Shown: positions 37,679-46,715 of the stretch, one piece after another
Layout of the letters: each line of letters starts with the position of its first letter
Numbering within the stretch: position 1 is the stretch's first letter
Origin: CAVXZE01 sp963766175
Lineage (GTDB): Bacteria > Myxococcota_A > UBA9160 > UBA6930
Direction of reading: 5' to 3'
Length of the DNA stretch: 64,000 nt
Assembly (NCBI GenBank): GCA_963766175.1
Contig: CAVXZE010000002.1
Location: 248,001 to 312,000 of the forward strand
The notes under the pieces: model-generated
Told to the model about the DNA's origin: nothing
What the model saw: only the letters and a program-made list of their open reading frames with translations
The model's database searches: none
Program-made: the position numbers and the translations under genes

Positions 37679-38070
37679 CCGCGGGAGTGCGCGAGCTCCC
37701 TCTCCAGCGAACGGATCAGGTCCTCCTCGCGGATCTCGTGGAAGATGAAGGCCTCGGCGAACTCTTCGAAAGATCGCTCCGCCTCGTCCATCTTCGCCGC
37801 CTGGATCTGTGCGACGATCAGCTCGAAGCGGCGGATGAACCGCTCGTGCGCCGTCCCGACCCGATCCACTGCCTCCGCGCGATCGGGGCGCAGCGCTCGG
37901 ATGGCGGGATAGTAGAGCCTGTCTTCCTGCTCGAAATGGGCCTCCAGCTCCTCTCGGAGCCGCTCGAACGCAGCTGCGGCCTCCGCTTCGTCCCCGTCCC
38001 GGAACGCTGCGCGGGTCTCCTCGAACATCGCGGCGAGGCTGCGATGGACTGCGCCAACCCGACTGATCAG
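37675..38070 (-). CDS. Hemerythrin-like (HHE) domain protein, probable CTG start
   Basis: The protein is a four-helix hemerythrin: VHRSL, LEAHFEQEDRLYYPA, TAHERF and FIFHEIREEDL supply the His/Glu/Asp ligands for a di-iron site that binds O2 or NO, or stores iron. The first ATG (38028) would cut away the helix carrying the first His. The frame is open upstream with no ATG, GTG or TTG, and CTG at 38070 follows an excellent AAGGGGAAG site by about seven bases, so I start it there (131 residues). It diverges from the Crp/Fnr gene, with a shared palindrome at 38159-38174, and may supply oxygen or NO handling to the island. Confidence 0.75.
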   Translation of the reverse strand: MISRVGAVHRSLAAMFEETRAAFRDGDEAEAAAAFERLREELEAHFEQEDRLYYPAIRALRPDRAEAVDRVGTAHERFIRRFELIVAQIQAAKMDEAERSFEEFAEAFIFHEIREEDLIRSLERELAHSRG

Positions 38071-38158
38071 CGGATCTTCCCCTTTTGGCTCACCTGCGGT
38101 GAGCTCTCGGCACCCGTCTTCCCCACCCCGATGATGGGCCGTGATGGCCCGAGTCGAG

Positions 38159-38174
38159 TATGATGCCAGTCATA
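38159..38174. promoter_or_regulatory. Palindrome TATGA-N6-TCATA, site 1 (hemerythrin / Crp-Fnr promoter)
   Basis: TATGATGCCAGTCATA lies between the divergent hemerythrin and Crp/Fnr genes, about 45 bp before the chosen regulator start. This spacing suits autoregulation. It shares the same 5+5 arms with sites 2, 3 and 4. Confidence 0.75.
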
Positions 38175-38219
38175 CCGGCGCCCGAGAGCTTTTCACACGC
38201 GGAAATGGACCGAGGTGGA

Positions 38220-38882
38220 ATGAGTCGCGAGGTAGAACTCGAGCACGCCGAGTTCTTCCGGGCGCTGCCTCCCGAGCGGCGGAGCCAGGTGAAATCGGTG
38301 CTCCGCGAGAAGCGCTTCACCCGACAGCGGGTGCTCTTCTTCGAGGGTCAGCCCGCGGAGTTCCTCTGGGTGGTGCGCCGTGGCGAGGTCCGGCTCTACA
38401 AGAGCTCGGCGGACGGGCGCATCACCACCCTGGAGGCGCTCGGGCCGGGGGAGATGTTCGGCGCTGTCTCCTCTCTGGATGAGGACATCTACACCGCCAG
38501 TGCCGAGGCGGTGACGGACGGCGTGGCCTGGTGCCTCCCCCGGCGGGTGCTGATGAGCCTGGTGGCCGACGTGCCGGTGCTCGCCGTCGAGATCCTCGTG
38601 GTCACCTCGCACCGCCTTCGCGACGCCCACGAGCGCCTGCGATCCTTCGCTCACGATCCCGCCCCGGCTCGGCTGGCGCGAGCGTTGCTCCGCTCCGCGC
38701 GGGACGGAGAGGCGCGGGTGACGCGGCGAGCGCTGGCCGAGGCCTCCGGTACCACGGTGGAGACCGCAATCCGGGTCCTGCGGCGCTTCGAGCGGGACGG
38801 CATCATCAACGGCGCTGTGGGTCGCGTACAGGTCGTAGACGAGCCGGCGCTGGAGCGAATTGCCACCACCGCATCTCACTGA
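38220..38882 (+). CDS. Crp/Fnr family transcriptional regulator of the molybdoenzyme island
   Basis: The 220-residue regulator has a cyclic-nucleotide-binding-like beta barrel (RVLFFEGQPAEFLWVVRRGEVRLY, LGPGEMFG) and a C-terminal helix-turn-helix with recognition helix GTTVETAIRVLRRFERDGI. Glu181 and Arg185 match the Fnr E-xx-S-R pattern, but the Ser is Ile184. There is no N-terminal Cys cluster, so it is not an iron-sulfur oxygen sensor of the Fnr type; its effector is unknown. A frame opening at 38160 starts inside the palindrome, so ATG 38220 (GAGG upstream; 38205 alternative) is preferred. It is flanked by the sites it probably binds. Confidence 0.85.
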   Translation: MSREVELEHAEFFRALPPERRSQVKSVLREKRFTRQRVLFFEGQPAEFLWVVRRGEVRLYKSSADGRITTLEALGPGEMFGAVSSLDEDIYTASAEAVTDGVAWCLPRRVLMSLVADVPVLAVEILVVTSHRLRDAHERLRSFAHDPAPARLARALLRSARDGEARVTRRALAEASGTTVETAIRVLRRFERDGIINGAVGRVQVVDEPALERIATTASH

Positions 38883-38898
38883 GGCGCCTTCGAATACC

Positions 38899-38914
38899 TA
38901 TGACGGTCGTCATA
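38899..38914. promoter_or_regulatory. Palindrome TATGA-N6-TCATA, site 2 (alpha1 promoter)
   Basis: TATGACGGTCGTCATA lies 80 bp before the GTG of the first molybdoenzyme gene and 17 bp after the regulator's stop. It has the longest dyad of the set: the arms extend to TATGAC and GTCATA. Confidence 0.75.
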
Positions 38915-38994
38915 CCCCCACCGGGGCCCGGGGGATAGCTTGGCCGGTCATCATCCACAGCGGCCAAGAATGACGGCGCTCGAGGGGAGGTGAC

Positions 38995-41838
38995 GTGGCA
39001 TCCCTGACTCGGCGGCAGTTCCTTCAGGCGAGTACGGCAACCGCTCTCGCTCTGGGTCTGAACCGGCTCGGTTGGATCACACCGAGACCGGCCGCGGCAG
39101 ATCTGACACCCGGTTACAGCGACTTTCGCGACATCTACCGCGAACGCTGGACCTGGGACAAGGTGGTGCGCGGCACCCACACCAATGTGAACTGCGTGTC
39201 GTCGTGTGCCTGGAATCTGTTCGTCCGCGAAGGAATCGTCTGGCGCGAGGAGCAGTCTTCTCCTTACGTGCAGTCGAACCCGAGCGTTCCCGACTTCAAC
39301 CCGCGCGGCTGCCAGAAGGGCGGAAGCTGCAGCGATCTGACCTTGAGCGCTTCGCGCTTCACCTACCCCATGAAGCGGGTCGGGCCTCGCGGCTCCGGGC
39401 GCTTCAAGCGAATCAGCTGGGAGGAGGCCCTCGACGAGGTCGCCGAACCGCTGGTCGACGTGCTGGCCAAGCGCGGCGGCGAGGGTGTCGTGCTGGAGCT
39501 GGGACCGAACGTCGACTACGGGGCGAACACGGCGGCGGCGCTGCGCTTCTTCCGGCAGATCGGCGCTCCCATCACCGACTCCATGGCGCAGATCGGCGAC
39601 CTCGGCGTGGGGGGCACCATCACCCTCGGCCTGCCGCACACCGACGGCACCTCCGATGACTGGTTCCGCTCCGATTACCTGGTGATGTGGGGATTCAACC
39701 CGGTGATCTCGCGGATTCCCGACGCGCACTTCGTCCACGAGGCGCGATACGGTGGGACGCGGATCGTCTCCATCACACCCGACTACAGCCAGAGCGCGAT
39801 CCATTCCGACCTCTGGCTCTCGCCGAGCCCCGGCACCGACATCGCCCTCGCGCTGGCCGCCTGCCAGGTGGTGATCGAGGAGGATCTCTACAAGGCTGAC
39901 TATCTGCGCGAGCAGACCGATCTCCCCTTCCTGATCCGCAGCGACAACGGCCGCTTCCTGCGCGAGGTGGACGTCGTGGCGGGAGGCCAGGACGATCGAT
40001 TCGCCATGTGGGACGAAACGAAGGGAGAGCTCTTCTGGGCACCGGGAACCGCGGGCAGCTCGAAGAAGACGCTCGCGCTCCCGGAGGGAGTGGTCCCCTC
40101 CCTCGAGACACGCACCGAGGTGCCCCTCGCCGACGGAAGCCAGGTAGAGGTGCGCACGGCCTTCTCCCTGCTGCGCGAGCGCCTCGCGAAGGCAGGACCG
40201 GAGCAGGCCGCCGCCATCACCAGCATCTCCGCCGACGCGATCCGACGCTTCGCTCGCGAGTTCGCCAAGGCGGACTCGGCACTGATCGTCTCGCAGTGGG
40301 GAATGTGCAAGAACCTCCATTCGGATCTGATGCAGCGCAGCCAGATCCTCCTCGCCTCGCTGACGGGGAACCTGGGACGCCCCGGGGGGGGATGGCGATC
40401 CGGCGCCTTCATCGCCCTCGACGGAATGGGCCTGGTCGCCATGCAGGACCGCCTGGGTCTTCCCTTCCTGGCCTGGACCGCCGCGCGCTCCTATTTCTGG
40501 CCCGACGAGGTGCGCCACGAGTTCGAGTCGATGTACGTGCCGAGCACCATCTTCCACGCGATTCACGGCGGACTCCTCCCGTTCGTCGGTGCCCCGGAGC
40601 ACAACGATCCCATCCTGCCAGAAGGCTCAGCGCCCTATCTGATGGAGGCAGTCCAGAAAGGGGGGTTCCCGGTCGGACCGGCGCCGAGCGCGGGCCCACC
40701 CGAGATCATCTTCTCCTTCTGCGGAAACGTGCTGCGCCACACTCGCATGGGCAACAAGGTGCGCGAGGCGCTCTTCGAGCCGGCGCGGCTGGTGGTCGAC
40801 ATCAACTTCCGCATGAACGAGACCAGCCGCTACGCCGACATCCTGCTCCCCGCAGCTGGCTGGTACGAGAAGATCGGGATCAAGTACATCGCCGCCTTCG
40901 TGCCCTACGTGACACTGGGCGACAAGGGGGCGGAGCCGCAAGGGGAGGCAAAGCCCGAGTGGGAGATCTTCTCTCTGCTGGCAGACCACGTGGCCAGCCA
41001 GGCACGCGCGAAAGGCATCACCGCGGTGCGCGGCTTCAGGGGTCAGGAGTGCGAGATCGCCGAGCTCGGCAACCGCTTTTCCGACGACGGCCGCTTCGGC
41101 CCCCATGACCAGGAGGCGGTGGTCGAGTTCATCCTCAGCGTGTCCGGGCCTTCGGACGGCATCACTCTCGAGGACCTGCGCCGCGAAGGCGGTGCGATGC
41201 GGATCCAGAGCCTCGGCATGCAGGGCGGCACGGCCGGCATCTTCTCCGAGTACAGTCTCACCGAACCCGTGGTGCCGCTCCGCAACTTCGTCGAGAAGAA
41301 GGAGCCCTATCCCACGCTCACCGGCCGCCAACAGTTCTACGTGGACCACCCTCTGTTCCTGAAAGTCGGTGAAGAGCTCCCCGTCCACAAGGATCCGCCC
41401 ACGGCGGGCGGCAAGCATCCCTTCACCATGACCAGCGCACACGCGCGTTGGAGCATCCACTCGATGTGGCGCGACCAGGCCCTGATGCTGCAGCTCCAGC
41501 GAGGGGAGCCGGTGATCTACATGAATCCCTCGGACGCGAGCGATCGGGGAATCGCCGAGCAAGACATGGTTCGGGTCTGGAACGACCTGGGTGAGTTCCT
41601 GGTGAGAGCCAAGATCACTCCGGCCATCCGGCCCTCCCAGATCCACATCCTGCACGCCTGGGAGCCCTACCAGTTCCGCGACGGAGGCTGCCATCAGTAC
41701 GTCTCACCGAGCCCCTTCAAGGTGACCCAGCTGGTCACCGACTACGGACAGCTGCACTGGGCATACGCGCACTACGAACCCAACCAGACCGATCGGGATA
41801 CTCGGGTCGACGTCGAACGGTTCGAGTCAAACGCGTAG
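38995..41838 (+). CDS. Type II DMSO-reductase-family molybdoenzyme catalytic subunit (alpha1, Tat-exported)
   Basis: The 947-residue subunit carries a Tat signal (LTRRQFLQAS), so it is exported folded. The FS0 cluster ligands are His62, Cys67, Cys71 and Cys106 with a C-x34-C spacing as in NarG; the His is one residue farther than in NarG. GDLGVGG aligns with the Mo-ligating Asp region of type II enzymes, and GTRIVSITPDYSQSAIHSD matches the bis-MGD binding region. Relatives include nitrate, perchlorate and selenate reductases and ethylbenzene, alkane and sterol-C25 dehydrogenases. No beta subunit is adjacent. GTG 38995 has GGGGAGG upstream; site 2 lies 80 bp before. Confidence 0.85.
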   Translation: MASLTRRQFLQASTATALALGLNRLGWITPRPAAADLTPGYSDFRDIYRERWTWDKVVRGTHTNVNCVSSCAWNLFVREGIVWREEQSSPYVQSNPSVPDFNPRGCQKGGSCSDLTLSASRFTYPMKRVGPRGSGRFKRISWEEALDEVAEPLVDVLAKRGGEGVVLELGPNVDYGANTAAALRFFRQIGAPITDSMAQIGDLGVGGTITLGLPHTDGTSDDWFRSDYLVMWGFNPVISRIPDAHFVHEARYGGTRIVSITPDYSQSAIHSDLWLSPSPGTDIALALAACQVVIEEDLYKADYLREQTDLPFLIRSDNGRFLREVDVVAGGQDDRFAMWDETKGELFWAPGTAGSSKKTLALPEGVVPSLETRTEVPLADGSQVEVRTAFSLLRERLAKAGPEQAAAITSISADAIRRFAREFAKADSALIVSQWGMCKNLHSDLMQRSQILLASLTGNLGRPGGGWRSGAFIALDGMGLVAMQDRLGLPFLAWTAARSYFWPDEVRHEFESMYVPSTIFHAIHGGLLPFVGAPEHNDPILPEGSAPYLMEAVQKGGFPVGPAPSAGPPEIIFSFCGNVLRHTRMGNKVREALFEPARLVVDINFRMNETSRYADILLPAAGWYEKIGIKYIAAFVPYVTLGDKGAEPQGEAKPEWEIFSLLADHVASQARAKGITAVRGFRGQECEIAELGNRFSDDGRFGPHDQEAVVEFILSVSGPSDGITLEDLRREGGAMRIQSLGMQGGTAGIFSEYSLTEPVVPLRNFVEKKEPYPTLTGRQQFYVDHPLFLKVGEELPVHKDPPTAGGKHPFTMTSAHARWSIHSMWRDQALMLQLQRGEPVIYMNPSDASDRGIAEQDMVRVWNDLGEFLVRAKITPAIRPSQIHILHAWEPYQFRDGGCHQYVSPSPFKVTQLVTDYGQLHWAYAHYEPNQTDRDTRVDVERFESNA

Positions 41839-41908
41839 AGAAGCGCGGGCGGGAGGGCGGGTGGCCATCCGAGTCGACACGAGTGGGACTCGAACGGGGT
41901 GATCTGCG

Positions 41909-42553
41909 ATGCCGCGTCCCGGACGCATTCGCTTTCTCTCCCGCACCGCCCCTTTCTACGACCCGGTGGTGCACTCGCTGGGATTTCGACGCCTCTGGGA
42001 GGCGTTGGCCGGATGGGCAGCGGAGAACGCCGACTCGCCCTGCCTGGACGTCTGCACCGGCACCGGGGGAATCGCGCGGGCCCTGGCCCGGCGTGGGAGC
42101 CGCGTCGTCGGCTTCGACCTGTCGCCGGGAATGCTCAGGCACGCACGGCGAAAGGCCCGCGCCGCCGGTGTCGCAGACCGGGCCCAGTGGGTGCGGATGG
42201 ACGCGCGACACATCGCCTTTCGCGACGACTCCTTTCCCCTGGTGGTCTGCTCGATGTCGTTCCACGAGATGGCCGAGGAGGAGCGCAGCCAGGTGCTCGA
42301 AGAGATGACGCGGGTGGCGAGCGACCGGGTCGTCCTGGCGGACTACCGGGTTCCCACGGCAGGCTGGCAAAGGCTCGTGTTCCCGGTCTTCCGGGCCTTC
42401 GAGCACCTCGAGAGCGAGGACTTCGACGGCTTCATGTCGGAAGACGTCTGCAAACGACTCGAGGAAGCCGGGCTCGTCGTGGAGCCGCCCTGGGATGTCG
42501 CCCTGTACCGGATCTGGCCCTGCCGTGTCAGACCAGCGGAGGTTCCATCTTGA
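41909..42553 (+). CDS. Class I SAM methyltransferase
   Basis: The 214-residue protein has the UbiE-like start FYDPVVHSLGFRRLW, SAM motif I CLDVCTGTGGIARAL, GFDLSPGMLRHAR and the motif III area SFPLVVCSMSFHEM. It could methylate a small molecule, quinone or metal-handling ligand; the acceptor is unknown. It lies between two Tat-type molybdoenzyme genes on the same strand and its stop overlaps the next start as TTGA, which ties its production to alpha2. ATG 41909 follows GGGGTGAT. Confidence 0.82.
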   Translation: MPRPGRIRFLSRTAPFYDPVVHSLGFRRLWEALAGWAAENADSPCLDVCTGTGGIARALARRGSRVVGFDLSPGMLRHARRKARAAGVADRAQWVRMDARHIAFRDDSFPLVVCSMSFHEMAEEERSQVLEEMTRVASDRVVLADYRVPTAGWQRLVFPVFRAFEHLESEDFDGFMSEDVCKRLEEAGLVVEPPWDVALYRIWPCRVRPAEVPS

Positions 42554-45435
42554 TCGATCTCACCCGACGCGAGCTGCTGATCGCCGGCGCGATCGGATCC
42601 ATGTCGCTCTCTCTGCGGGCGCTGGCACCGCGGTCCGTGGCCGCCGCCGACGGAACCCCGGTCACCACGGAGCTGCCGGCCTACACGGACTACCGCGATG
42701 TCTACCGGGCGGCCTGGCGTTGGGACCGCGTGGTGCGCGGAACCCACCTGCGCGCGAACTGCTTCAGCGCCTGTGCCTGGGATCTCTATGTGAAAGACGG
42801 CGTGGTCTGGTACGAGGAGCAGAGTGACGTCTACGCTCGCGAGGTCCCGGGGCTCTCGGATTTCGCGCCGCGCGGCTGCCAGAAGGGCGCTTGCTACAGC
42901 GATCTGATGACCAGCCCCGACCGGATCACCCATCCCATGGAGCGCGTTGGACCGCGCGGCTCGGGCCGCTGGCGACGCATCTCCTGGGAGCAAGCGCTGA
43001 CACGCCTGGCGGACGCCACACTGGACGCCACCCTCGAGGGCGGTCCGGAGACCGTCGTCTACGACAACGGAACCTCGAACGTCGACAGCGGCCCCGGCGC
43101 CACCGCGGAGATGCGGCTTTTCTCGCTGCTCGGATCCACGATGCTCGACGGCTTCGGGGGGACGGGCGATCTCGCCATGGGTGCGGTCCAGACATGGGGC
43201 ACCACCCACGTGGACGGGAGCGCGGACGACTGGATGCGCGCCGACACGCTGGTCTTCTGGAGCAGCAATCCGATCGTGACTCGAATGCCCGACGCCCACT
43301 TCGCCACTGAAGCGCGCTACCGGGGCACGACGGTCGTCACCGTGGCGCCCGACTATTCGCCGAGCTCGATCCACGCGTCCCTGTGGGTGAATCCGCATCA
43401 GGGCTCCGATGCCGCGCTGGCACTGGGTATCGCGCGGTCGATCCTCGAACGCGGCGCCGTCGACGAGGACTACATCCGCGAGCAGACCGACCTGCCCTTC
43501 CTGGTCTGCGAGGACACCGGGCGCTTCCTGCGCCAGTCGGATCTCGAGGCGGACGGCAAGGACGACATCTTCTACGTCTACGACCTCGAATCGAAAGAGA
43601 TCGTCGAAGCACCCGGGACGAAAGGACGGTGGAGCGACTCCCTGGAACTCGACGGCCTCCGGCCCGCCCTCAGCGGAAACTACCAGGCGAGCACCACCCG
43701 GGGCGAGGTCTCGGTCCGACCCGTGATGGACCGCCTCCGGAAGCGACTCTCCAGCTTCACTCCCGAGTACGTGGAGAAGATCACCGGGGTCTCCCCGTCG
43801 ATCCAGGAACGAATGGCGGATCAGATCGCCGGCTCGCGTCGGACACTCTTCTATCCCTCCTGGGGCTCGAATCGCCAGTACCACGCCGATCTCCTGCACC
43901 GCGCGCTGATCCTGATCTCCGCGTTGCGCGGACACCACGGCCGCACCGGAGCGGGCGTGCGCTTCGCCGCCTGGCTCCCCTTCAGCGGCGGCAACGAGTT
44001 CACCCCGGGCGCACAGGGATCCTGGCTGCAGCGCCTGCTGATGCGCTTCTACACGCCTCCGCCGCGAATGATGGAGGACGGCATCGCCGCGGTCTCGATG
44101 GGCCCCCTCACCTGGACGCCCTCGCACCTGTTCCTCTACCTGCACGCAGGACTCGACGCCATCCAGGATCAGGACTCCAACGATGCTTCCCTTCCGCGAC
44201 CGGCCCGGGACTACGTGAGCGAGGCACTGGAGCGCGGCTGGACCTACCCGAGGCCGGCCGCCGGGAACCCGCCCCGCGTGCTGATCACCTCGGGCTGCAA
44301 TCCGCTGCGCCGCTGGCCGTCACCGCAGATCGTCGAGAAGGTGCTCTGGCCGAAGCTCCGGATGATCGCCACCCTCGATTTCCGCGCCTCGACGACGGGC
44401 ATGAAGGCCGATCTGCTGCTTCCGGCGGCCGGCTACTACGAGAAGCTGGGTATCAAGTACGCGGTCGCACTGGCGCCCTACGTGGTGGTCGGCGAGCAGG
44501 CGGTCGCGCCGATGGGTGAATCGAAGAGCGAGTGGGAGATCATCAGCCTGCTGGCGCAGCGCATCCAGGAACGGGCGCGCGAGCGAGGCATCGAAGGCAG
44601 CCTGGCGGAGGTCTACGACCAGTTCAGCATGAACGGGACCTACGGCCCCAAGGACGACGCGAAGGTGGTGGACCGCATCCTTCAGCTCTCCACCATCACC
44701 GGCGGCGTCGGATGGGAGGAGGCGCGAAAGGCCGGCGCGATCCCGATCGCCTCAGCCGGAGGGTGGGGTATCACGAGTGGCATCGGGAGCGAGGTGGAGC
44801 CCGGGGGAACGCTCACTCCCTCCCGCATCCACGTCGAGGAGAAGCACGCCTGGCCCACACTGACCGGCCGCCAGCAGTTCTACCTGGACCACCCGTGGTT
44901 CTTCGAAGCGGACGAGGTGCTGCCCCGCTTCAAGCCCCTGCCCAGGCCCGGCGGCGAGCACCCCATCCTGCTGATGGCCGGGCACAACCGCTGGAGCATC
45001 CACGCGATCTGGCGCGCTCATCCCAACCTGCTGCGGATGCAGCGCGGCGGTCCGGTGATGTGGATCTCGGTCGAGGACGCGGCCGCGCGGGGGATCCAGG
45101 ACGGCGCGCAGATGCGGGTCTGGAACGACCACGGCTCCTTCCAGATCGGCGCAAAGGTCTCGCCAGCCATGCCGCCTGGAGAGGCCATCGTCTACCACGC
45201 CTGGGAGCCCTACCAGTTCCCGGGCTGGCGCGGAAACATGGAGGTGGTCTCGTCACCCTACAAGCCGCTTCACTTCGCGGGCGGATACGGCCATCTGCGC
45301 TATCGCATTTTCTACGGGGGGCCGGTCCATGTCCCGCGGGGCATCCCAATCGATATCGAGCCCGCCGAAGACGGGGCGGCAGCCCGGGGCACCGATCCGG
45401 CAGCAGCTGCGGACCGGCAACCTCTCAGCGGGTGA
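42550..45435 (+). CDS. Type II DMSO-reductase-family molybdoenzyme catalytic subunit (alpha2, Tat-exported)
   Basis: The 961-residue subunit has a Tat signal (LTRRELLIAG) and ends its leader near SVAAADG. FS0 ligands are His66, Cys71, Cys75 and Cys110 (C-x34-C). GTGDLAMGAVQTWG carries the Mo-ligand Asp and aligns with NarG's CDLPPASPQTWG. It is closest in this window to alpha1. The start is TTG 42550 with GGAGG seven bases upstream; TTG overlaps the methyltransferase TGA as TTGA. No dedicated beta or gamma subunit follows. Substrate unknown; hydroxylation of a hydrocarbon-like compound or reduction of an oxyanion are the main possibilities. Confidence 0.84.
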   Translation: MIDLTRRELLIAGAIGSMSLSLRALAPRSVAAADGTPVTTELPAYTDYRDVYRAAWRWDRVVRGTHLRANCFSACAWDLYVKDGVVWYEEQSDVYAREVPGLSDFAPRGCQKGACYSDLMTSPDRITHPMERVGPRGSGRWRRISWEQALTRLADATLDATLEGGPETVVYDNGTSNVDSGPGATAEMRLFSLLGSTMLDGFGGTGDLAMGAVQTWGTTHVDGSADDWMRADTLVFWSSNPIVTRMPDAHFATEARYRGTTVVTVAPDYSPSSIHASLWVNPHQGSDAALALGIARSILERGAVDEDYIREQTDLPFLVCEDTGRFLRQSDLEADGKDDIFYVYDLESKEIVEAPGTKGRWSDSLELDGLRPALSGNYQASTTRGEVSVRPVMDRLRKRLSSFTPEYVEKITGVSPSIQERMADQIAGSRRTLFYPSWGSNRQYHADLLHRALILISALRGHHGRTGAGVRFAAWLPFSGGNEFTPGAQGSWLQRLLMRFYTPPPRMMEDGIAAVSMGPLTWTPSHLFLYLHAGLDAIQDQDSNDASLPRPARDYVSEALERGWTYPRPAAGNPPRVLITSGCNPLRRWPSPQIVEKVLWPKLRMIATLDFRASTTGMKADLLLPAAGYYEKLGIKYAVALAPYVVVGEQAVAPMGESKSEWEIISLLAQRIQERARERGIEGSLAEVYDQFSMNGTYGPKDDAKVVDRILQLSTITGGVGWEEARKAGAIPIASAGGWGITSGIGSEVEPGGTLTPSRIHVEEKHAWPTLTGRQQFYLDHPWFFEADEVLPRFKPLPRPGGEHPILLMAGHNRWSIHAIWRAHPNLLRMQRGGPVMWISVEDAAARGIQDGAQMRVWNDHGSFQIGAKVSPAMPPGEAIVYHAWEPYQFPGWRGNMEVVSSPYKPLHFAGGYGHLRYRIFYGGPVHVPRGIPIDIEPAEDGAAARGTDPAAAADRQPLSG

Positions 45436-45462
45436 GGATTGCCCAAACCGCCATCAACGCGC

Positions 45463-45478
45463 TATGACCTGATTCGTT
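45463..45478. promoter_or_regulatory. Degenerate half-site of the TATGA motif upstream of the radical SAM gene
   Basis: TATGACCTGATTCGTT keeps the left arm perfectly but only part of the right arm. Its distance to the radical SAM start (71 bp) matches that of site 2 to alpha1. It may be a weak site of the same regulator. Confidence 0.3.
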
Positions 45479-45548
45479 TCGGAGGGCCGGGGCCGTCCCT
45501 GGGGGGGGATGTCGGGCTCCGGGCCCGGAACGAGCGGAGGGCGATCGG

Positions 45549-46691
45549 GTGAAGCATCGCTTCCCGGCCATCTACTTCGAGGCAACGCGGCTCTGCAACC
45601 TGAGCTGCCCGATCTGCATGACGTCCAGCAACGACGAGGAGTGCGTCCGGGAGAGCCGGGGGCGCGAGCTCTCTTTCGAGGAGATTCGCGACCTGGTCCT
45701 GGTCCCGGCCAAGCGCCTCGGCACCGTGGCGGTCGGATGGAGCGGTGGCGAGTTCCTGCTGCGCCAGGACGCCTTCGATCTGCTGCGCCTGACCGCGGAG
45801 CTCGGATACCGCTGCAACGTGTGCAGCAACTGCGAAATCCTCGACCGGGAGATCCTCGAAGAGATGAAGCAGGCCGCGGGCGGCAAGCTGACGATCTCCG
45901 TCGGGATCAACTCGATCGACGAGGGGAACGAGTGGAGCCGCGATACGGAGGTGGACCACACCCTCGAGGTGCTCGAGATCTGCCGCGAGCTCGGCATCGA
46001 TCGCCACGTCATCATCACCATCGGCAAGCACAACACCGAGAGCTTCGAGCGAACCGTCGACTATCTGGTCAAGCGCCGGATCTCCTACAACCGCTCACCC
46101 CTGGTGGCGCGGGGCTCCGGCACCGGTCACTTCAAGGAGATGGGGTTCGATCGCGACGAGCTCCGGGAGAGCTTTCACCCCGCCCTTCGCCGCAGCGTGA
46201 ACGGCTACGTCAGCTACACGCCCTTCTTCTTGTCACCGGAGCTCTACAGCGAAGTCTCGGGCCAGGAGATCGACGGGCACGTGCCCCAGAATCCGCCGAT
46301 CGGCTGCTGGGCCGGAACCTGGCTGACCATCAACGCCGAGGGTGACATCTCCGTCTGCCCCGTGCTCCTCGACGAGCTGAACGGGGGCAACGTGAGGGAA
46401 AAACCCCTCGATGAGCTCGTCCTTCAGAGCAAGCTGTTCGCGGACATCACCGATCGCAGCAAGCTGAAGGGCCGCTGCGGGCGTTGCCGGTACCAGTACA
46501 CCTGCGGCGGCTGTCGCGCGATGGCGTACTTCCACAGCGGCGACTACATGGGCGAGGACCCCACCTGCTTCTTCGATCCCCTCGACCGGACCACGGTGAG
46601 CGAAGAAGAAGAGGAGACCAACCGCCTCTTCAAGAAGTACCTGATCGTCGCCCGCCACGCGGGGTTCTACAAGCGTCCGACCTCTGAGTGA
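45549..46691 (+). CDS. Radical SAM/SPASM protein
   Basis: The 380-residue protein has the radical SAM cluster C16-x3-C20-x2-C23 in RLCNLSCPIC, a GWSGGEFLL motif, and a C-terminal SPASM domain with cysteines in GCWAGTWL, SVCPVL, GRCGRCRYQYTCGGC and PTCFF for auxiliary iron-sulfur clusters. SPASM proteins mostly modify peptides, proteins or cofactors. It is about 110 bp after alpha2 on the same strand and probably belongs to the island; a maturation role is possible but unproved. GTG 45549 follows GCGGAGGG. Confidence 0.85.
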   Translation: MKHRFPAIYFEATRLCNLSCPICMTSSNDEECVRESRGRELSFEEIRDLVLVPAKRLGTVAVGWSGGEFLLRQDAFDLLRLTAELGYRCNVCSNCEILDREILEEMKQAAGGKLTISVGINSIDEGNEWSRDTEVDHTLEVLEICRELGIDRHVIITIGKHNTESFERTVDYLVKRRISYNRSPLVARGSGTGHFKEMGFDRDELRESFHPALRRSVNGYVSYTPFFLSPELYSEVSGQEIDGHVPQNPPIGCWAGTWLTINAEGDISVCPVLLDELNGGNVREKPLDELVLQSKLFADITDRSKLKGRCGRCRYQYTCGGCRAMAYFHSGDYMGEDPTCFFDPLDRTTVSEEEEETNRLFKKYLIVARHAGFYKRPTSE

Positions 46692-46715
46692 GGTGACGTC
46701 CTCCCCGACGGGATT

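Noticed and set aside
38160..38219. Upstream start codons of the Crp/Fnr frame
   Set aside because: ATG 38160 lies inside the palindrome and the extension is not family-like; 38220 is preferred.
38806..40602. 598-codon antisense frame over alpha1
   Set aside because: No domain, and it opposes a conserved molybdoenzyme.
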